64,000 nucleotides of DNA, from NCBI RefSeq assembly GCF_023205015.1, contig NZ_CP096258.1, positions 3,720,001-3,784,000 on the forward strand, in the 5' to 3' direction. Source of the DNA: Providencia rettgeri. Its GTDB lineage: Bacteria > Pseudomonadota > Gammaproteobacteria > Enterobacterales > Enterobacteriaceae. Shown here one piece after another: positions 38,389 to 49,446 of this stretch. The notes beneath the pieces were generated by a model. It made no database searches. It was not told the origin of the DNA and worked only from the letters and a program-made list of their open reading frames with translations. The position numbers and the translations under genes were made by a program. The number at the start of each line of letters is the position of its first letter. Within the stretch, counting starts at the first letter, position 1.

Positions 38389-39114
38389 ATGGCGACACTA
38401 ACCGCTGAAAATCTAGCTAAAGCCTATAAAAAACGTAAGGTCGTTGAAGATGTCAGCCTGGAAGTTAAATCAGGTGAAATCGTTGGCTTGTTGGGACCAA
38501 ACGGGGCCGGTAAAACAACGACTTTTTATATGGTTGTGGGTATTGTTCAGCGGGATGCTGGCAAAATTATGATTGATGGTGAAGATATCAGCCTTCTACC
38601 GTTGCATGAACGTGCACGCCGTGGAATAGGCTATCTTCCTCAAGAAGCCTCCATTTTCCGTCGTCTCAGTGTTTATGATAACCTAATGGCTGTATTAGAA
38701 ATTCGTGAAGATTTAAATTCTCAGCAACGTAAAGATCGTGCTGAGGAACTGATGGAAGAATTTAGTATTACCCATCTTCGAGACAGCATGGGGCAATCTC
38801 TATCCGGTGGAGAACGTCGCCGTGTTGAAATTGCTAGAGCACTTGCCGCTAACCCAAAATTTATTTTATTAGACGAACCTTTTGCGGGTGTTGACCCTAT
38901 TTCCGTCTTAGATATCAAAAAAATCATTCAGCACTTAAGGGATTATGGCCTCGGCGTTTTAATCACCGACCATAACGTGCGGGAAACCTTAGATGTGTGC
39001 GAAAGAGCCTATATTGTTAGCCAAGGACACTTAATTGCTCATGGGTCACCAACCATGATCTTAGAGAACGAACAAGTGAAACGTGTATACTTGGGTGAAG
39101 GTTTCCGGTTATAA
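38389..39114 (+). CDS. lptB: LPS export ABC ATPase LptB
   Basis: 241-aa ATPase driving LPS extraction. Walker [12 protein letters not shown], the signature [15 protein letters not shown], Walker [14 protein letters not shown] and the switch His (ITDHN) are intact. 5 bp after lptA. Confidence 0.97.
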   Translation: MATLTAENLAKAYKKRKVVEDVSLEVKSGEIVGLLGPNGAGKTTTFYMVVGIVQRDAGKIMIDGEDISLLPLHERARRGIGYLPQEASIFRRLSVYDNLMAVLEIREDLNSQQRKDRAEELMEEFSITHLRDSMGQSLSGGERRRVEIARALAANPKFILLDEPFAGVDPISVLDIKKIIQHLRDYGLGVLITDHNVRETLDVCERAYIVSQGHLIAHGSPTMILENEQVKRVYLGEGFRL

Positions 39115-39156
39115 ACTTAGTATGTCGTTATTTTTTAGGGAGAATAAAACAGATTC

Positions 39157-40602
39157 ATGAAGCAAAGTTTGCAGCTTAGAGTCAGTCAACAACTTGCAAT
39201 GACCCCTCAATTGCAGCAAGCCATCCGCTTGTTGCAGCTGTCTACGCTTGAGCTTCAGCAAGAAATTCAACTTGCCTTGGAAACTAACCCACTTCTTGAG
39301 CAAGAAGAGTTAAATTCCGAGTCCGAATCTCTTGATTCACTAAATGAAAGTGCCGATACCAGTGAGCTCGATACCAAAGATGCTCTCGAAAACCAAGATA
39401 TGCCAGATGAGCTCCCTTTAGATGCGGATTGGGATGAAATATATACGGCAGGCACGCCGTCAGGGACCAGTAACGATTATAGTTTTGATGAACTCCCTGT
39501 TTATCAAGGTGAAACAACGCAAACATTGCAAGATTACCTGACGTGGCAAGCTGAGCTGACCCCTTTTACTGATACGGACAAGGCAATTGCCACCGCTATT
39601 ATTGATTCAATAGATGATTCCGGTTATCTGACAACCGCAATTTCTGATATACATGAAGGGATTGATAACCCAGAGATTAGTATTGAGGAAGTCATTGCTG
39701 TTCTCAAACGTATTCAGCATTTCGACCCACTGGGTGTCGCAGCACAAGACTTAAAAGAGTGTCTATTAATTCAATTGTCACTCTACCCTGCGCAAACTGA
39801 TGGGCTACAAGATGCAAAGCTCATTATTAGTAACCATATTGATTTACTGGCTAACCGTGATTTTCGCCAGTTAGCTAAATTAACTCGCTTAAAAGAAGAT
39901 GCACTCAAAACCGCGATAGACCTGATTTTAACGTTAAATCCAAAGCCAGGCCAATCTATCAATACCGGGGAATCGGAATACGTCATTCCTGATGTTTTAG
40001 TGAAAAAAATCGCAGGGCACTGGCAAGTTGAGTTAAATACAGATAGCATCCCTAAACTAAGTATTAATAACCATTATGCTTCGATGTTACATAATTCAGC
40101 AAATGAAGATGATTCTCAATATATTCGGAGTCATCTGCAAGATGCAAAATGGTTGATTAAAAGCCTTGAGAGCCGCCACGAAACGCTATTAAAAGTTGCG
40201 ACTTGTATTGTAGAACAGCAACAAGAATTCTTTGAGCTGGGAGAGGAGTACATGAAGCCAATGATACTGGCCGATATCGCCTATCAAGTGGACATGCATG
40301 AATCAACTATCTCACGAGTGACAACTCAAAAGTTTCTCCATAGCCCACGAGGCATTTTTGAGTTGAAATATTTTTTCTCCAGCCATGTTAATACGGACAC
40401 AGGTGGCGAAGCCTCCTCAACCGCAATTCGAGCATTGGTGAAAAAACTGGTTGCTGCTGAAAACCCAGCAAAACCATTGAGTGACAGTAAATTGACGAGT
40501 ATGCTGGCTGAACAAGGCATTCAAGTCGCTCGCAGAACTGTTGCTAAGTATCGAGAATCGTTATCCATTCCGCCCTCTAATCAGCGTAAACAGCTGGTTT
40601 AA
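39157..40602 (+). CDS. rpoN: RNA polymerase sigma-54 factor RpoN
   Basis: 481-aa sigma-54. The glutamine-rich region I at the N-terminus ([20 protein letters not shown]), acidic region II, core-binding domain and the RpoN box [10 protein letters not shown] near the C-terminus (about 461-470) are clear. It transcribes nitrogen and other genes with activator ATPases. Follows lptB as in most gammaproteobacteria. Confidence 0.97.
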   Translation: MKQSLQLRVSQQLAMTPQLQQAIRLLQLSTLELQQEIQLALETNPLLEQEELNSESESLDSLNESADTSELDTKDALENQDMPDELPLDADWDEIYTAGTPSGTSNDYSFDELPVYQGETTQTLQDYLTWQAELTPFTDTDKAIATAIIDSIDDSGYLTTAISDIHEGIDNPEISIEEVIAVLKRIQHFDPLGVAAQDLKECLLIQLSLYPAQTDGLQDAKLIISNHIDLLANRDFRQLAKLTRLKEDALKTAIDLILTLNPKPGQSINTGESEYVIPDVLVKKIAGHWQVELNTDSIPKLSINNHYASMLHNSANEDDSQYIRSHLQDAKWLIKSLESRHETLLKVATCIVEQQQEFFELGEEYMKPMILADIAYQVDMHESTISRVTTQKFLHSPRGIFELKYFFSSHVNTDTGGEASSTAIRALVKKLVAAENPAKPLSDSKLTSMLAEQGIQVARRTVAKYRESLSIPPSNQRKQLV

Positions 40603-40624
40603 TTGATAAAATAAGGAAGATTGT

Positions 40625-40912
40625 ATGGAATTTCAGATTACTGGACACAATATTGAACTTACTCCTGCATTGCGCGAGACTGTTGAGAAAAAACTCAAAA
40701 AATTGGAACAATTGTTTGATCGCATTAATGGTATCCAAGTTGTCTTGAAAGTTGAAAAAGTTCAACAAATTGCGGAAGCAACCGTGCAAGTCAATGGAGC
40801 GGATCTCCACGCCTCAGCGGAAGAAAACGATATGTACGCTGCTATAGATATACTCGTAGACAAGCTGTCGCGCCAATTAACCAAACATAAAGAAAAACTG
40901 AGACAACATTAA
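40625..40912 (+). CDS. hpf: Ribosome hibernation promoting factor HPF
   Basis: 95-aa short-form HPF; promotes 100S ribosome dimers in stationary phase together with RMF. MEFQITGHNIELTPALRETVEKKL and QVNGADLHASAEENDMYAAID fit the family. 22 bp after rpoN. Confidence 0.96.
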   Translation: MEFQITGHNIELTPALRETVEKKLKKLEQLFDRINGIQVVLKVEKVQQIAEATVQVNGADLHASAEENDMYAAIDILVDKLSRQLTKHKEKLRQH

Positions 40913-40951
40913 TACATTGATGCGGCTTATTAATTAGCCGGATAATGTTTC

Positions 40952-40983
40952 AAACCAGATGGTGGGTACACCATCTGGTTTTG
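40952..40983 (+). terminator. Hairpin between hpf and ptsN
   Basis: Arms AAACCAGATGGTG and CACCATCTGGTTT, perfect 13-bp stem with a GGTA loop, but only a short T-run (TTTT, then G). Likely a partial terminator or mRNA-stabilising element within the rpoN operon. Confidence 0.7.
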
Positions 40984-41004
40984 TAGTCCTAAGTGAACAA
41001 TAAA

Positions 41005-41472
41005 ATGAATAGTGATATAGAAATCCAGTTAAACGTTGTTTTATCATCAGCCTGTACACGTAATAATATTGTGTGCACCAGTAAAAAAAGAGCTTTAGAA
41101 ATTATTAGTGAGCTGGCTGCCGTTGAATTGGAATTACCTGAAAATACGGTATTTGAAGCGTTATTAACCAGAGAAAAAGTTGGTACAACAGGCATTGGCG
41201 GTGGTATTGCTATTCCTCATGGAAAGCTGAACGAAGGTGAAAGCAGCCGTGCTGTCGGTGTCTTTTTACATTTAGAGGAGCCAATTGCGTTCGATGCAAT
41301 TGATAATCAGCCTGTTGACTTGCTATTCGCGCTACTTGTGCCATCAGACCAATGTAAAACGCACTTGCATACATTGTCGCTTATCGCCAAAAAACTAGCC
41401 GATAAAACGCTCTGTAAACGCTTACGCAGTGCACAAAGTGACGAAGAGCTATACCGCATAATTATAGAATAG
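41005..41472 (+). CDS. ptsN: Nitrogen PTS EIIA component PtsN
   Basis: 155-aa EIIA-Ntr. Phosphorylatable His72 lies in GIAIPHGKL. Regulates potassium uptake, KdpD and the phosphate response through its phosphorylation state. I chose the ATG at 41005; a GTG four codons upstream lacks a ribosome-binding site. Confidence 0.95.
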   Translation: MNSDIEIQLNVVLSSACTRNNIVCTSKKRALEIISELAAVELELPENTVFEALLTREKVGTTGIGGGIAIPHGKLNEGESSRAVGVFLHLEEPIAFDAIDNQPVDLLFALLVPSDQCKTHLHTLSLIAKKLADKTLCKRLRSAQSDEELYRIIIE

Positions 41473-41588
41473 ATAAATTATGTATCTTGCCATATGCAAA
41501 TGATATTGTTATGGTTTCTAAGTAATATTATTTGGCAAATACTGCTTTTCAAGAAGCATATTATTAGGAAACAAAAGGGAGCAAGCTC

Positions 41589-42440
41589 ATGGTGCTGATG
41601 ATAGTCAGCGGCCGTTCCGGTTCGGGGAAATCCGTTGCCTTACGTGCGCTGGAAGATATGGGTTTCTATTGCGTAGATAACCTACCGGTTGTATTACTAC
41701 CGGAGTTAGCGAATTCACTGGCTGATCGTAATATTTCAGCAGCAGTAAGCATCGACGTGCGTAATATGCCCGACAATCCAGAGATTTTCGAAGAAGCGAT
41801 TGATAAATTACCTTCAGCCTTCTCTCCTCAGTTATTGTTTCTAGATGCCGATCGTAACACGCTTATTCGCCGTTACAGTGATACTCGTCGACTGCACCCA
41901 CTTTCAAGTAAAAATCTTTCACTTGAGAGCGCAATAGATGAAGAAAATGAGCTACTTGAGCCTTTACGCTCTCGAGCTGATTTAGTTATCGATACTTCTG
42001 AAATGTCCGTTCATGAATTAGCTGAGATGCTAAGAACACGTTTGATGGGCAAACGTGAGCGTGAACTGACGATGGTGTTTGAATCCTTTGGCTTCAAACA
42101 TGGTATTCCTATTGATGCAGATTATGTATTCGATGTGCGCTTTTTACCAAACCCGCACTGGGATCCAAAATTGCGCCCAATGACAGGCCTTGATAGACCC
42201 GTGGCTGCATTCTTAGATAGGCATACTGAAGTCCATAACTTCATTTACCAAACTCGTAGCTATTTAGAATTATGGTTACCGATGTTAGAAACCAATAACC
42301 GTAGCTACTTGACTGTCGCAATTGGCTGTACAGGGGGTAAACATCGTTCCGTGTATGTTGCTGAACAACTTGCCGACTATTTCCGTTCTCGTGGTAAAAA
42401 TGTGCAATCACGCCACAGAACGCTGGAAAAACGCAAGTAA
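41589..42440 (+). CDS. rapZ: RNase adapter RapZ
   Basis: 283-aa protein with a P-loop ([14 protein letters not shown], residues 8-21) and a C-terminal RNA-binding domain ([16 protein letters not shown]). It delivers GlmZ sRNA to RNase E and senses glucosamine 6-phosphate, controlling glmS. GGGAG 8 nt before the ATG. Confidence 0.97.
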   Translation: MVLMIVSGRSGSGKSVALRALEDMGFYCVDNLPVVLLPELANSLADRNISAAVSIDVRNMPDNPEIFEEAIDKLPSAFSPQLLFLDADRNTLIRRYSDTRRLHPLSSKNLSLESAIDEENELLEPLRSRADLVIDTSEMSVHELAEMLRTRLMGKRERELTMVFESFGFKHGIPIDADYVFDVRFLPNPHWDPKLRPMTGLDRPVAAFLDRHTEVHNFIYQTRSYLELWLPMLETNNRSYLTVAIGCTGGKHRSVYVAEQLADYFRSRGKNVQSRHRTLEKRK

Positions 42441-42447
42441 CCCGTAA

Positions 42448-42720
42448 ATGACAGTAAAAACAACTATAACGCTCAAAAATCGGCTTGGGATGCATGCACG
42501 ACCTGCGATGTTACTCTATGATTTAGTTCAACAATTTAACTCAAGAGTTATTTTGCGGAATAATAACCAAATTGAGGCTGAGGCCGATAGCGTTATTGCG
42601 ATGTTGATGTTAGACTCAGAACAAGGTAGTAATATTGATATTGAGGTTAGCGGCCCAGATGAAAATCAGGCATTATCCGCAATTATTAACCTGTTCGAAA
42701 GTGGGTTTGACGAAGAGTAG
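42448..42720 (+). CDS. npr: Nitrogen PTS phosphocarrier NPr
   Basis: 90-aa HPr-like protein with the phosphorylatable His16 in [10 protein letters not shown]. Carries phosphate from EI-Ntr (PtsP) to PtsN. 7 bp after rapZ; last gene of the rpoN operon here. Confidence 0.96.
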   Translation: MTVKTTITLKNRLGMHARPAMLLYDLVQQFNSRVILRNNNQIEAEADSVIAMLMLDSEQGSNIDIEVSGPDENQALSAIINLFESGFDEE

Positions 42721-42848
42721 TCAATTCAAACCTAGCGATAAAAATATCAATCTGTATTTTTTACAAAGGTAGGCTTAGAGATCGTGATCCTGATCTCTTC
42801 CCTTTAAAGCGTATAGCGCCTAATATTTTAAACAAACTTATTTCTAGC

Positions 42849-42885
42849 GACACCCCCTACCTTATGGGTGGGGGGTGTTTGCTTT
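42849..42885 (+). terminator. Probable terminator of the rpoN operon
   Basis: ACACCCCC-TACC against GGGTGGGGGGTGT with a TTAT loop, then TTTGCTTTG. Stable stem, modest T-run; it lies between npr and rnk. Confidence 0.65.
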
Positions 42886-42908
42886 GTATGTCTCTATTGG
42901 AGTGTGGT

Positions 42909-43319
42909 ATGAAAAAGCCAACAATTATTATCAATGATTTAGATGCTGAACGTTTAGATACACTGATGGAACAGCCGGCTTATGCGGGCACACCGGTTGC
43001 CGAAGCGCTCAATGATGAACTGGACCGTGCGGATATTCTGACCCCACAAGAAATGCCTGCTGATGTGGTCACGATGAACAGTACCGTTCGCTTTTTGGAT
43101 TTAATCAGCAACGAAGAACGCACACGTACCTTAGTTTACCCTGCGTCACTGAAAGATAGCGCAGAGCAGCTGTCTGTTATGGCACCGATTGGTGCAGCCT
43201 TGTTGGGCTTGCATGTAAACGATGAAATCAGCTGGGAATTGCCAAACGGTGTTCAAACACGTGTTCGTGTACTGGAAATCGTTTATCAGCCAGAAGCGGC
43301 TGGTGAGTTCCACCGTTAA
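42909..43319 (+). CDS. rnk: Regulator of nucleoside diphosphate kinase Rnk
   Basis: 136-aa GreA/GreB-related protein that binds RNA polymerase near the secondary channel; in E. coli its overproduction restores Ndk levels. [20 protein letters not shown] at the N-terminus and the C-terminal FKBP-like GreA domain are present. The ATG at 42909 has GGAG upstream and gives the E. coli length. In E. coli the gene lies elsewhere on the chromosome. Confidence 0.93.
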   Translation: MKKPTIIINDLDAERLDTLMEQPAYAGTPVAEALNDELDRADILTPQEMPADVVTMNSTVRFLDLISNEERTRTLVYPASLKDSAEQLSVMAPIGAALLGLHVNDEISWELPNGVQTRVRVLEIVYQPEAAGEFHR

Positions 43320-43399
43320 TTTCGACAACGACTGGATTAAGGAAGGCTTAGCGAAAAAAGTTTTATTTAAAAAACTCAGGTAAGTCCTCTGACATATTC

Positions 43400-43425
43400 A
43401 GGCACTCAATTGAGTGCCTTTTTTG
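43400..43425 (+). terminator. rnk terminator
   Basis: Perfect palindrome AGGCACTCAATTGAGTGCCT followed by TTTTT. Confidence 0.9.
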
Positions 43426-43452
43426 TTGCTTTTAAATGGACAAATAAGAAAA

Positions 43453-44793
43453 CTACTCTCCCGCAATACTCATCTCTGGGATCAATACCGAACCACACTG
43501 AATATTACTACGAGTTTCAATATCATCAGCGATAGTGACCATATTCGCCCACATATCTTTTAAGTTACCCGCAATGGTAATTTCGCTCACAGGGTACTGA
43601 ATTTCACCGTTTTCCACCCAAAAGCCTGAAGCACCACGTGAGTAATCCCCCGTAATACCGCTAACCCCTTGGCCCATTAACTCTGTAACGATTAGCCCTG
43701 TCCCCATTTGTTTCAGCAATGCATCGAAAGAAAGGCCTTGGCCTGCAATACGCCAATTATGGATGCCACCCGCGTGGCCTGTACTTTGCAAACCGAGCTT
43801 TCTTGCGGAATAACTGGTCATTAGCCACGTTTGTAGCACACCATTTTCAACAATATTGCGTTCACAGGTGCGGACACCTTCACTATCAAAAGGAGATGAC
43901 GCCAACCCGCCCATTAGATGGGGTTGCTCGTTGATGGTCAGCCAGCTTGGTAAAATTTGCTTTCCTAAGCTATCTAATAAGAAAGACGATTTGCGGTAAA
44001 TACTGCTACCACTAATGGCACCGACTAAGTGACCGAATAGACCCGTAGCCACTTCTGCCGCAAAAATCACTGGGGCTTTCATCGTTGGCAATTTACGAGG
44101 TGACAAACGAGATAAGGTGCGACGAGCACACTCCTGCCCAACCCACTCAGGGGACTGCAATGCCTCTATGCTCCGGCCAATCGTATAAGCGTAATCACGC
44201 TCCATTTCACCATTTTGCTCAGCAATCACACAGCTCGACATCGAATAGCGGCTTGAACAGTAGCTTTGCAACATGCCATGAGAGTTTCCAAACACACGCA
44301 CACCATAGTGCCCATTAAAGCTACCGCCTTCCGTATTCACAATGCGGGAGTCTGCATTTAGTGCCGACATTTCCGCAACCGACGCTAAACGGATCGCGGC
44401 TTCAGGAGAAAGTTCGCTCGCTTGGAACAAATTGAGGTCAGGTGCTTCAAAAGCCAGCAACGATTTGTCTGCCGGCCCTGCAAACGGGTCTTCTGAGGTG
44501 TAGTTAGCGATATCAATTGCCGCCTGAACTGTGCGCTCAATAGCTTCAGGACTTAAATCTGTAGAAGACGCACTGCCTTTACGTTGTTGATGATAAACGG
44601 TGATCCCTAGCGCTCCATCACTGTTAAACTCAACATTTTCAACTTCCCCTTGGCGGGTACTCACACTAATTCCAGTGCTTTTGTTTACTGCGACTTCCGC
44701 AGCATCACAACGTGTCTTGGCGAATTCTAATGCGTGCGCGACGGCTTCTTCGAGTTTTTTGCGTTGTTCGGTGACTTGTTCAGTTACACTCAT
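43453..44793 (-). CDS. pmbA: Metalloprotease PmbA (TldE)
   Basis: 446-aa partner of TldD in a heterodimeric zinc protease that processes modified peptides such as microcin B17 precursor and degrades the CcdA antitoxin. [24 protein letters not shown] near the C-terminus is a family hallmark. It is divergent from yjgA, as in E. coli. Confidence 0.95.
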   Translation of the reverse strand: MSVTEQVTEQRKKLEEAVAHALEFAKTRCDAAEVAVNKSTGISVSTRQGEVENVEFNSDGALGITVYHQQRKGSASSTDLSPEAIERTVQAAIDIANYTSEDPFAGPADKSLLAFEAPDLNLFQASELSPEAAIRLASVAEMSALNADSRIVNTEGGSFNGHYGVRVFGNSHGMLQSYCSSRYSMSSCVIAEQNGEMERDYAYTIGRSIEALQSPEWVGQECARRTLSRLSPRKLPTMKAPVIFAAEVATGLFGHLVGAISGSSIYRKSSFLLDSLGKQILPSWLTINEQPHLMGGLASSPFDSEGVRTCERNIVENGVLQTWLMTSYSARKLGLQSTGHAGGIHNWRIAGQGLSFDALLKQMGTGLIVTELMGQGVSGITGDYSRGASGFWVENGEIQYPVSEITIAGNLKDMWANMVTIADDIETRSNIQCGSVLIPEMSIAGE

Positions 44794-44978
44794 GCTTTAG
44801 TCCAATCAAAAATGTGGGGGAAACGTGATTTTCTGCCCTAGCAAGCAAATGCTAGGTAGTCATAGAGGGGTTTTCCCAGTTACAATATATAATAGATGAA
44901 TGTTAACACTCACAACACAGTAAATCATATTAATTACGCGTAATTAAACGACTGTGTTCGGTAAAAAGGAAAATCGAT

Positions 44979-45524
44979 ATGGCCAAACAGCCTGATGACT
45001 GGCTGGATGATATCCCAGCGCCGCAAGACGAAGAAGACGAGGAAATCATTTGGGTCAGTAAAAGCGAAATTAAACGCGATGCTGAGATCCTCAAAAAATT
45101 AGGGGCTGAGCTCGTAGATTTAAGTAAAAGTGAGTTAGAGCGCATCCCGTTAGATACTCAATTACTTGAAGCCATTGAACTTGCCCAAAAAATCAAACGT
45201 GAAGGCCGTCGTCGCCAATTGCAACTGATCGGTAAGTTATTACGTTCACGTGAAGTTGAGCCGATTACAGAGGCGTTGGATAAGCTTAAAAACCGTCACA
45301 ACCAACAAGTGGTCATTTTACATAAACTGGAAGACTTACGTACCCGTTTATTAGATGGCGGTGATGAAGTCATTGAAGACGTGGTTGCCCTGTTCCCACA
45401 AACAGACAGGCAACAACTGCGTGCATTAGTCCGTAATGCTAAAAAAGAGCGTGAAGGTAACAAACCACCAAAAGCCTATCGACAAATCTTTCAATACTTG
45501 AAAGATCTCTCTGAAATGGCTTAA
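44979..45524 (+). CDS. darP: Ribosome-associated protein DarP (YjgA)
   Basis: 181-aa DUF615-family protein that binds late-stage 50S precursors and helps their assembly. [29 protein letters not shown] and the helical C-terminus are conserved with E. coli YjgA (183 aa). Confidence 0.94.
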   Translation: MAKQPDDWLDDIPAPQDEEDEEIIWVSKSEIKRDAEILKKLGAELVDLSKSELERIPLDTQLLEAIELAQKIKREGRRRQLQLIGKLLRSREVEPITEALDKLKNRHNQQVVILHKLEDLRTRLLDGGDEVIEDVVALFPQTDRQQLRALVRNAKKEREGNKPPKAYRQIFQYLKDLSEMA

Positions 45525-45531
45525 TGAATTA

Positions 45532-45559
45532 CCCCCTATGCTGCGGCTAGGGGATTTTT
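45532..45559 (+). terminator. darP terminator
   Basis: CCCCTA and TAGGGG arms around a GC-rich loop, followed by TTTTT, 8 bp after the stop codon. Confidence 0.75.
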
Positions 45560-45595
45560 CTTGGTAAATGTACCTAGTATTCTTACCAACCATAA

Positions 45596-46183
45596 CTAAC
45601 TAAAATGCGTTTTGATTGTATCAAGGAGTGTTTTAAATTCCGTATAGCCTTCTCTATCAAGGAAATGACCGGCTGAGCCTTCAATAATAACCTGTGTTTT
45701 TAAGGCGTAAGCCAATGCTTTCGAAGACTCTGGTGATACAATCCCATCATTGGTTGATATAATCGATATTCGATTATTTGCTATCTGTATGAGCTCGTCA
45801 TAATTCAATGGTTCAACTGTGTGGTGCTGTAATTCAGGCAATGTTTGCTGTTTTTCATCAAACCCTGATACCAATACATAACCCGCTACCGGCTGCCCTG
45901 CATTTTGAAGAAATCGTAATACGGTGACGCAACCTAAGCTATGGCCAATCAAAACCGTATTTTCATCAATATCAAAAGGCAAGTGTTGTAAGCGCTGCTG
46001 CCACCTTTTAGGGTCTGGGGCTAATGAGTCAGGCATGGTGGGCACGTTAACAAAAGCGCCTAAAGCTTCGAGCTCTGATTTCAACCATGGAAACCAGTTT
46101 TTTTCAGGGGATGCGGTATAGCCGTGAACAATCAGGAATTTTTTTTCTTTTAGCGGAAAAGCAGTACAGGTAACGTTATTCAT
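45596..46183 (-). CDS. Small alpha/beta hydrolase (RBBP9/YdeN family)
   Basis: 195-aa serine hydrolase-like protein of the RBBP9/YdeN family. The nucleophile elbow GHSLGC (about 82-87), an acid in STNDGIVSPESS and a C-terminal His in GSAGHFLDREG make up a plausible triad. No signal peptide. Substrate unknown. It follows the barstar gene by 60 bp on the same strand, though a functional link is unlikely. Confidence 0.85.
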   Translation of the reverse strand: MNNVTCTAFPLKEKKFLIVHGYTASPEKNWFPWLKSELEALGAFVNVPTMPDSLAPDPKRWQQRLQHLPFDIDENTVLIGHSLGCVTVLRFLQNAGQPVAGYVLVSGFDEKQQTLPELQHHTVEPLNYDELIQIANNRISIISTNDGIVSPESSKALAYALKTQVIIEGSAGHFLDREGYTEFKTLLDTIKTHFS

Positions 46184-46243
46184 CCTAAAGACCCCTATCA
46201 GCTCAGTTATCTTATTTAGACTTTACCATGAGTGATAGGAATA

Positions 46244-46531
46244 TTAGTTAGAGCTTTTTGTTATATCTAAAGCAAAAATGAACTCTTCTTCCCACATATC
46301 TTGTGCGTCATTCATCACATCAATAACATCTGCGAATTGGATACGTTGTTCCGCAGTCATGTGTGAAAACGTGATAGTGACAGGTAACTCAATGCCTGCG
46401 GAAACCATGTCCCACAGGGCATCAAGATTGCGACCAAACCAGTCAGGAAGGGAAAATTGCCGAGCAAATTGGTCATAAAAATCATTCAATGAGTTTATCT
46501 GCCTGAAATCAAAGATCACCTGTTTGCTCAT
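46244..46531 (-). CDS. Barstar-family ribonuclease inhibitor
   Basis: 95-aa cytosolic inhibitor of the barstar family. The inhibitory helix WFGRNLDALWDMV carries both aspartates that contact the RNase active site in barstar (LD and WD, residues 37 and 41 counted from the ATG). E. coli YhcO is the relative. It starts 12 bp after the end of the RNase gene, with AGGA upstream; the codon before the ATG is a GTG that is a less likely start. Protects the cell from the RNase encoded just upstream. Confidence 0.9.
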   Translation of the reverse strand: MSKQVIFDFRQINSLNDFYDQFARQFSLPDWFGRNLDALWDMVSAGIELPVTITFSHMTAEQRIQFADVIDVMNDAQDMWEEEFIFALDITKSSN

Positions 46532-46543
46532 CACGGTTTTCCT

Positions 46544-47032
46544 TTAGTTGACTTGCGTAAAGCTCTTATAATGGTCATGCGTCACAAAAATCATCCCGTC
46601 CGATGAGTATAACAAGCGATCGGCTCCTCGGTGGCCACAACGATAATTAATGTCTGCTTCAAACCATTGGCGCCCTTGTGCAATGGGTAACCCTTTCTCA
46701 CGGTTAGAAAAACGGTCGCCGCCAATCGCTCTTCCTGGTAATACATCACAAAGATTGCCTTTTTTCGCATCCCATCCTGCTTCGCGGGCTTGTTTTTTCG
46801 TCATATAGAAAGCGGGAAGTTTTTGGTATTTCTCCATAAAGCTGACCACATTATCTTGTGCGGTCAGTTTATCGATGGTTTGTGAGGTTTCTTTTGGCGC
46901 GACTGCTTCACGAGCCGGAGGGTTGTTCTGCGTGGCTGGGGCTTCTGGTGCCGTTTTATCGCCACCATTAAAATAAAGGCTAATGACAATCAAAATAGCC
47001 ATCAACACGACGGGTAAAATACGTTTATTCAT
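46544..47032 (-). CDS. Exported barnase-type ribonuclease
   Basis: 162-aa guanyl-specific RNase of the barnase (N1/T1) family. An N-terminal signal or anchor helix (about 4-20) and a proline-rich linker (about 28-50) precede the catalytic domain (about 58-162). All barnase catalytic residues can be matched: Lys79 (YMTKK), Arg111 (FSNRE), Glu125 (FEADINY), Arg135 and Arg139 (HRGADRL) and His154 (HDHYKSF). Cys95 and Cys132 could form a disulfide, fitting an extracytoplasmic protein. Active RNase expected; its role may be nucleotide scavenging or attack on neighbours. Paired with barstar. Confidence 0.92.
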   Translation of the reverse strand: MNKRILPVVLMAILIVISLYFNGGDKTAPEAPATQNNPPAREAVAPKETSQTIDKLTAQDNVVSFMEKYQKLPAFYMTKKQAREAGWDAKKGNLCDVLPGRAIGGDRFSNREKGLPIAQGRQWFEADINYRCGHRGADRLLYSSDGMIFVTHDHYKSFTQVN

Positions 47033-47143
47033 AACACCTCAGTTTTTTGTGCTTTGCAGGCACACAAACGCCCTAGTCACAACATCTCCAAGAGTTTGTC
47101 ACAAGGGCGAGCAAAGCCTAATTTATCTCAATCGCCGTGAAAA

Positions 47144-48589
47144 TTACGCGGTACCACCAACGGTCAGTTTGTCCAATTTTAATGTAGGCTGCCCCACACC
47201 AACCGGCACACTTTGGCCTTCTTTACCACAAACACCAACGCCTTTATCAAGAGCCAAATCATTACCAACCATTGAAATCTGCTGCATAGCTTCAACACCG
47301 GAGCCGATTAACGTTGCCCCTTTCACAGGAGAAGTAATCTTACCTTTTTCAATCAGGTAAGCTTCTGATGTCGAAAATACAAATTTACCTGAGGTGATAT
47401 CGACTTGACCACCACCAAAGTTTGGTGCATATATGCCTTTATCCACACTCGCGATAATTTCTTCTGGCGTTGATGTCCCTGCTAACATGTAGGTGTTGGT
47501 CATACGCGGCATAGGTAAGTGTGCATAAGATTCACGGCGTGCATTACCTGTTGGAGCAACTCCCATCAGGCGTGCATTCAGTTTATCTTGAATATAATTA
47601 CGTAAAACACCATTTTCTATTAGGACGTTATACTGCCCAGGCACCCCTTCGTCATCAATAGCGAGAGAACCTCGACGGCCTGTAATCGTACCATCATCCA
47701 CGACCGTACACAGTGGCGATGCCACTTGCTCACCAATTTGGCCTGAAAAAACAGAGGTACCGCGACGGTTAAAGTCACCTTCTAAACCATGGCCTACTGC
47801 TTCATGTAATAGAACCCCCGGCCAACCAGCGCCCAGCACAACTGGCATCATTCCAGCAGGCGCTGCGATCGCAGACAAGTTCACCAGCGCCATACGCACC
47901 GCTTCACGTGCATATTGCTCAGCAACTACTTGCCCTTGGTGAATTTCCAGGAAATATTCGTAACCATAACGGCCACCGCCACCACTCGCACCACGCTCGC
48001 GCTTGCCATCATGTTCCACCAGCACGCTGACCGATAAACGCACTAATGGGCGAATATCTGCCGCTAAAGTGCCGTCTGTTGCAGCGACTAACACTTGCTC
48101 ATAAACACCGGTTAAGCTGGCATTGACTTCAATGACACGCGGGTCTTCTGCACGAGCAACTTGGTCAACACGATGCAGTAAATCAATCTTTTGTTCCCGC
48201 GATAAACTTTGCAGTGGGTCTGCTGCTGAATACAATTTTTTATATTCAACGTTAGTTAAAATTTGTGATTTACCAGTGCCTTGCTCATTCACAATACTGC
48301 GTGCAGCGGTTGCACTTTGTGTCAGCGCATGAAGTGAAATTTGGTCAGCATAAGCAAACCCGGTTTTTTCACCACTGATAGCTCTTACGCCAACACCTTG
48401 GTCGATATTATAAGAGCCATCTTTGATGATCCTATCTTCAAGTACCCACGACTCATGGAAACTCGATTGAAAGAACAGATCCGCGTAATCCAGATGGCGC
48501 TCAGATAACAAACCTAAAATGTCATACAGATTTTCTTGCCCAAGGCGGTTGGCGGCCAGCAAGTGTTCGCTGACAGAAACTAAACTCAT
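47144..48589 (-). CDS. tldD: Metalloprotease TldD
   Basis: 481-aa metal-bearing subunit of the TldD/PmbA protease. The zinc motif [11 protein letters not shown] (about 264-274) is complete. [13 protein letters not shown] and [16 protein letters not shown] are conserved at the C-terminus. Follows the nitrilase gene by 5 bp. Confidence 0.96.
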   Translation of the reverse strand: MSLVSVSEHLLAANRLGQENLYDILGLLSERHLDYADLFFQSSFHESWVLEDRIIKDGSYNIDQGVGVRAISGEKTGFAYADQISLHALTQSATAARSIVNEQGTGKSQILTNVEYKKLYSAADPLQSLSREQKIDLLHRVDQVARAEDPRVIEVNASLTGVYEQVLVAATDGTLAADIRPLVRLSVSVLVEHDGKRERGASGGGGRYGYEYFLEIHQGQVVAEQYAREAVRMALVNLSAIAAPAGMMPVVLGAGWPGVLLHEAVGHGLEGDFNRRGTSVFSGQIGEQVASPLCTVVDDGTITGRRGSLAIDDEGVPGQYNVLIENGVLRNYIQDKLNARLMGVAPTGNARRESYAHLPMPRMTNTYMLAGTSTPEEIIASVDKGIYAPNFGGGQVDITSGKFVFSTSEAYLIEKGKITSPVKGATLIGSGVEAMQQISMVGNDLALDKGVGVCGKEGQSVPVGVGQPTLKLDKLTVGGTA

Positions 48590-48594
48590 ATTCG

Positions 48595-49446
48595 TTACTC
48601 TTTGGTTTCTTTTTTAATCAATGATGTCAATTGCGGTCTAAAGCGGTTGTGTTTGACCACTTTGATTTGCTCACGCATGACACTTAAGCTGTCTGTTTTA
48701 ATATTCAGTACCGTAGAAGCAACTGCATCCACGTTCTTTTTCATCACTTTACCCCAACCGTCAACGGCAAGGCTATGCCCCCACGTGCGACGCGTACCAT
48801 GCACACCAACTTGAGCAGGCGCTAAAATATAGCATTGGTTTTCTATCGCACGAGCACGTAATAACGGCTCCCAATGCGCTTGGCCGGTGTAACGGGTAAA
48901 TGCAGCAGGTACAGAGATAATTTCTGCGCCTTGCTCGCGTAATGCTTGGAATAAACCTGGAAAACGTAAATCATAGCAAATTGTCATGCCAAGGCGACCA
49001 ACGGGTGTATCAACGACGGTAATATGTTCACCGCGTTGATAAATTACAGACTCGTTATAAGTGCCTTGCTCGTCTTCGATATTGACATCAAACATGTGAA
49101 TTTTGTCGTAGCGCGCTTTAATATTTCCTTCAGAATCAAACAATAAGCTACTACTTGTAATACGCTCAGGATCTTCACGGCTAACCATTGGCATTGAACC
49201 AATTAAAATCCAAACATGATAACGTTTAGCCATTGCGCTAATCGCATTTTGCAAAGGGCCTTTTCCTTGCTCTTCTGCTTGTTTGCGATACGTTGCAGCA
49301 TCCGCGAATAACAATGCGTTTTCAGGTGTCAGTACTAACTCAACGGTTTCGGGTAACTGTTTGATCTGCTGTTCGATTTGCGCCAAATTGTGTTTAGTAT
49401 TATTTCCGCTACATAACTGCAAAAGTGCAACGTTGCCATTTTTCAT
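48595..49446 (-). CDS. Nitrilase-family amidase (Nit1/deaminated-glutathione amidase type)
   Basis: 283-aa carbon-nitrogen hydrolase with the catalytic triad Glu42 (LTPENALLF), Lys115 (YDKIHMFD) and Cys157 ([11 protein letters not shown]). Closest in type to enzymes that hydrolyse deaminated glutathione, a metabolite-repair activity. It overlaps the yhdP stop by one base (TAATG) and is part of the rng-yhdP-tldD operon; E. coli lacks this gene here, but it is found there in other gammaproteobacteria. Confidence 0.88.
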   Translation of the reverse strand: MKNGNVALLQLCSGNNTKHNLAQIEQQIKQLPETVELVLTPENALLFADAATYRKQAEEQGKGPLQNAISAMAKRYHVWILIGSMPMVSREDPERITSSSLLFDSEGNIKARYDKIHMFDVNIEDEQGTYNESVIYQRGEHITVVDTPVGRLGMTICYDLRFPGLFQALREQGAEIISVPAAFTRYTGQAHWEPLLRARAIENQCYILAPAQVGVHGTRRTWGHSLAVDGWGKVMKKNVDAVASTVLNIKTDSLSVMREQIKVVKHNRFRPQLTSLIKKETKE

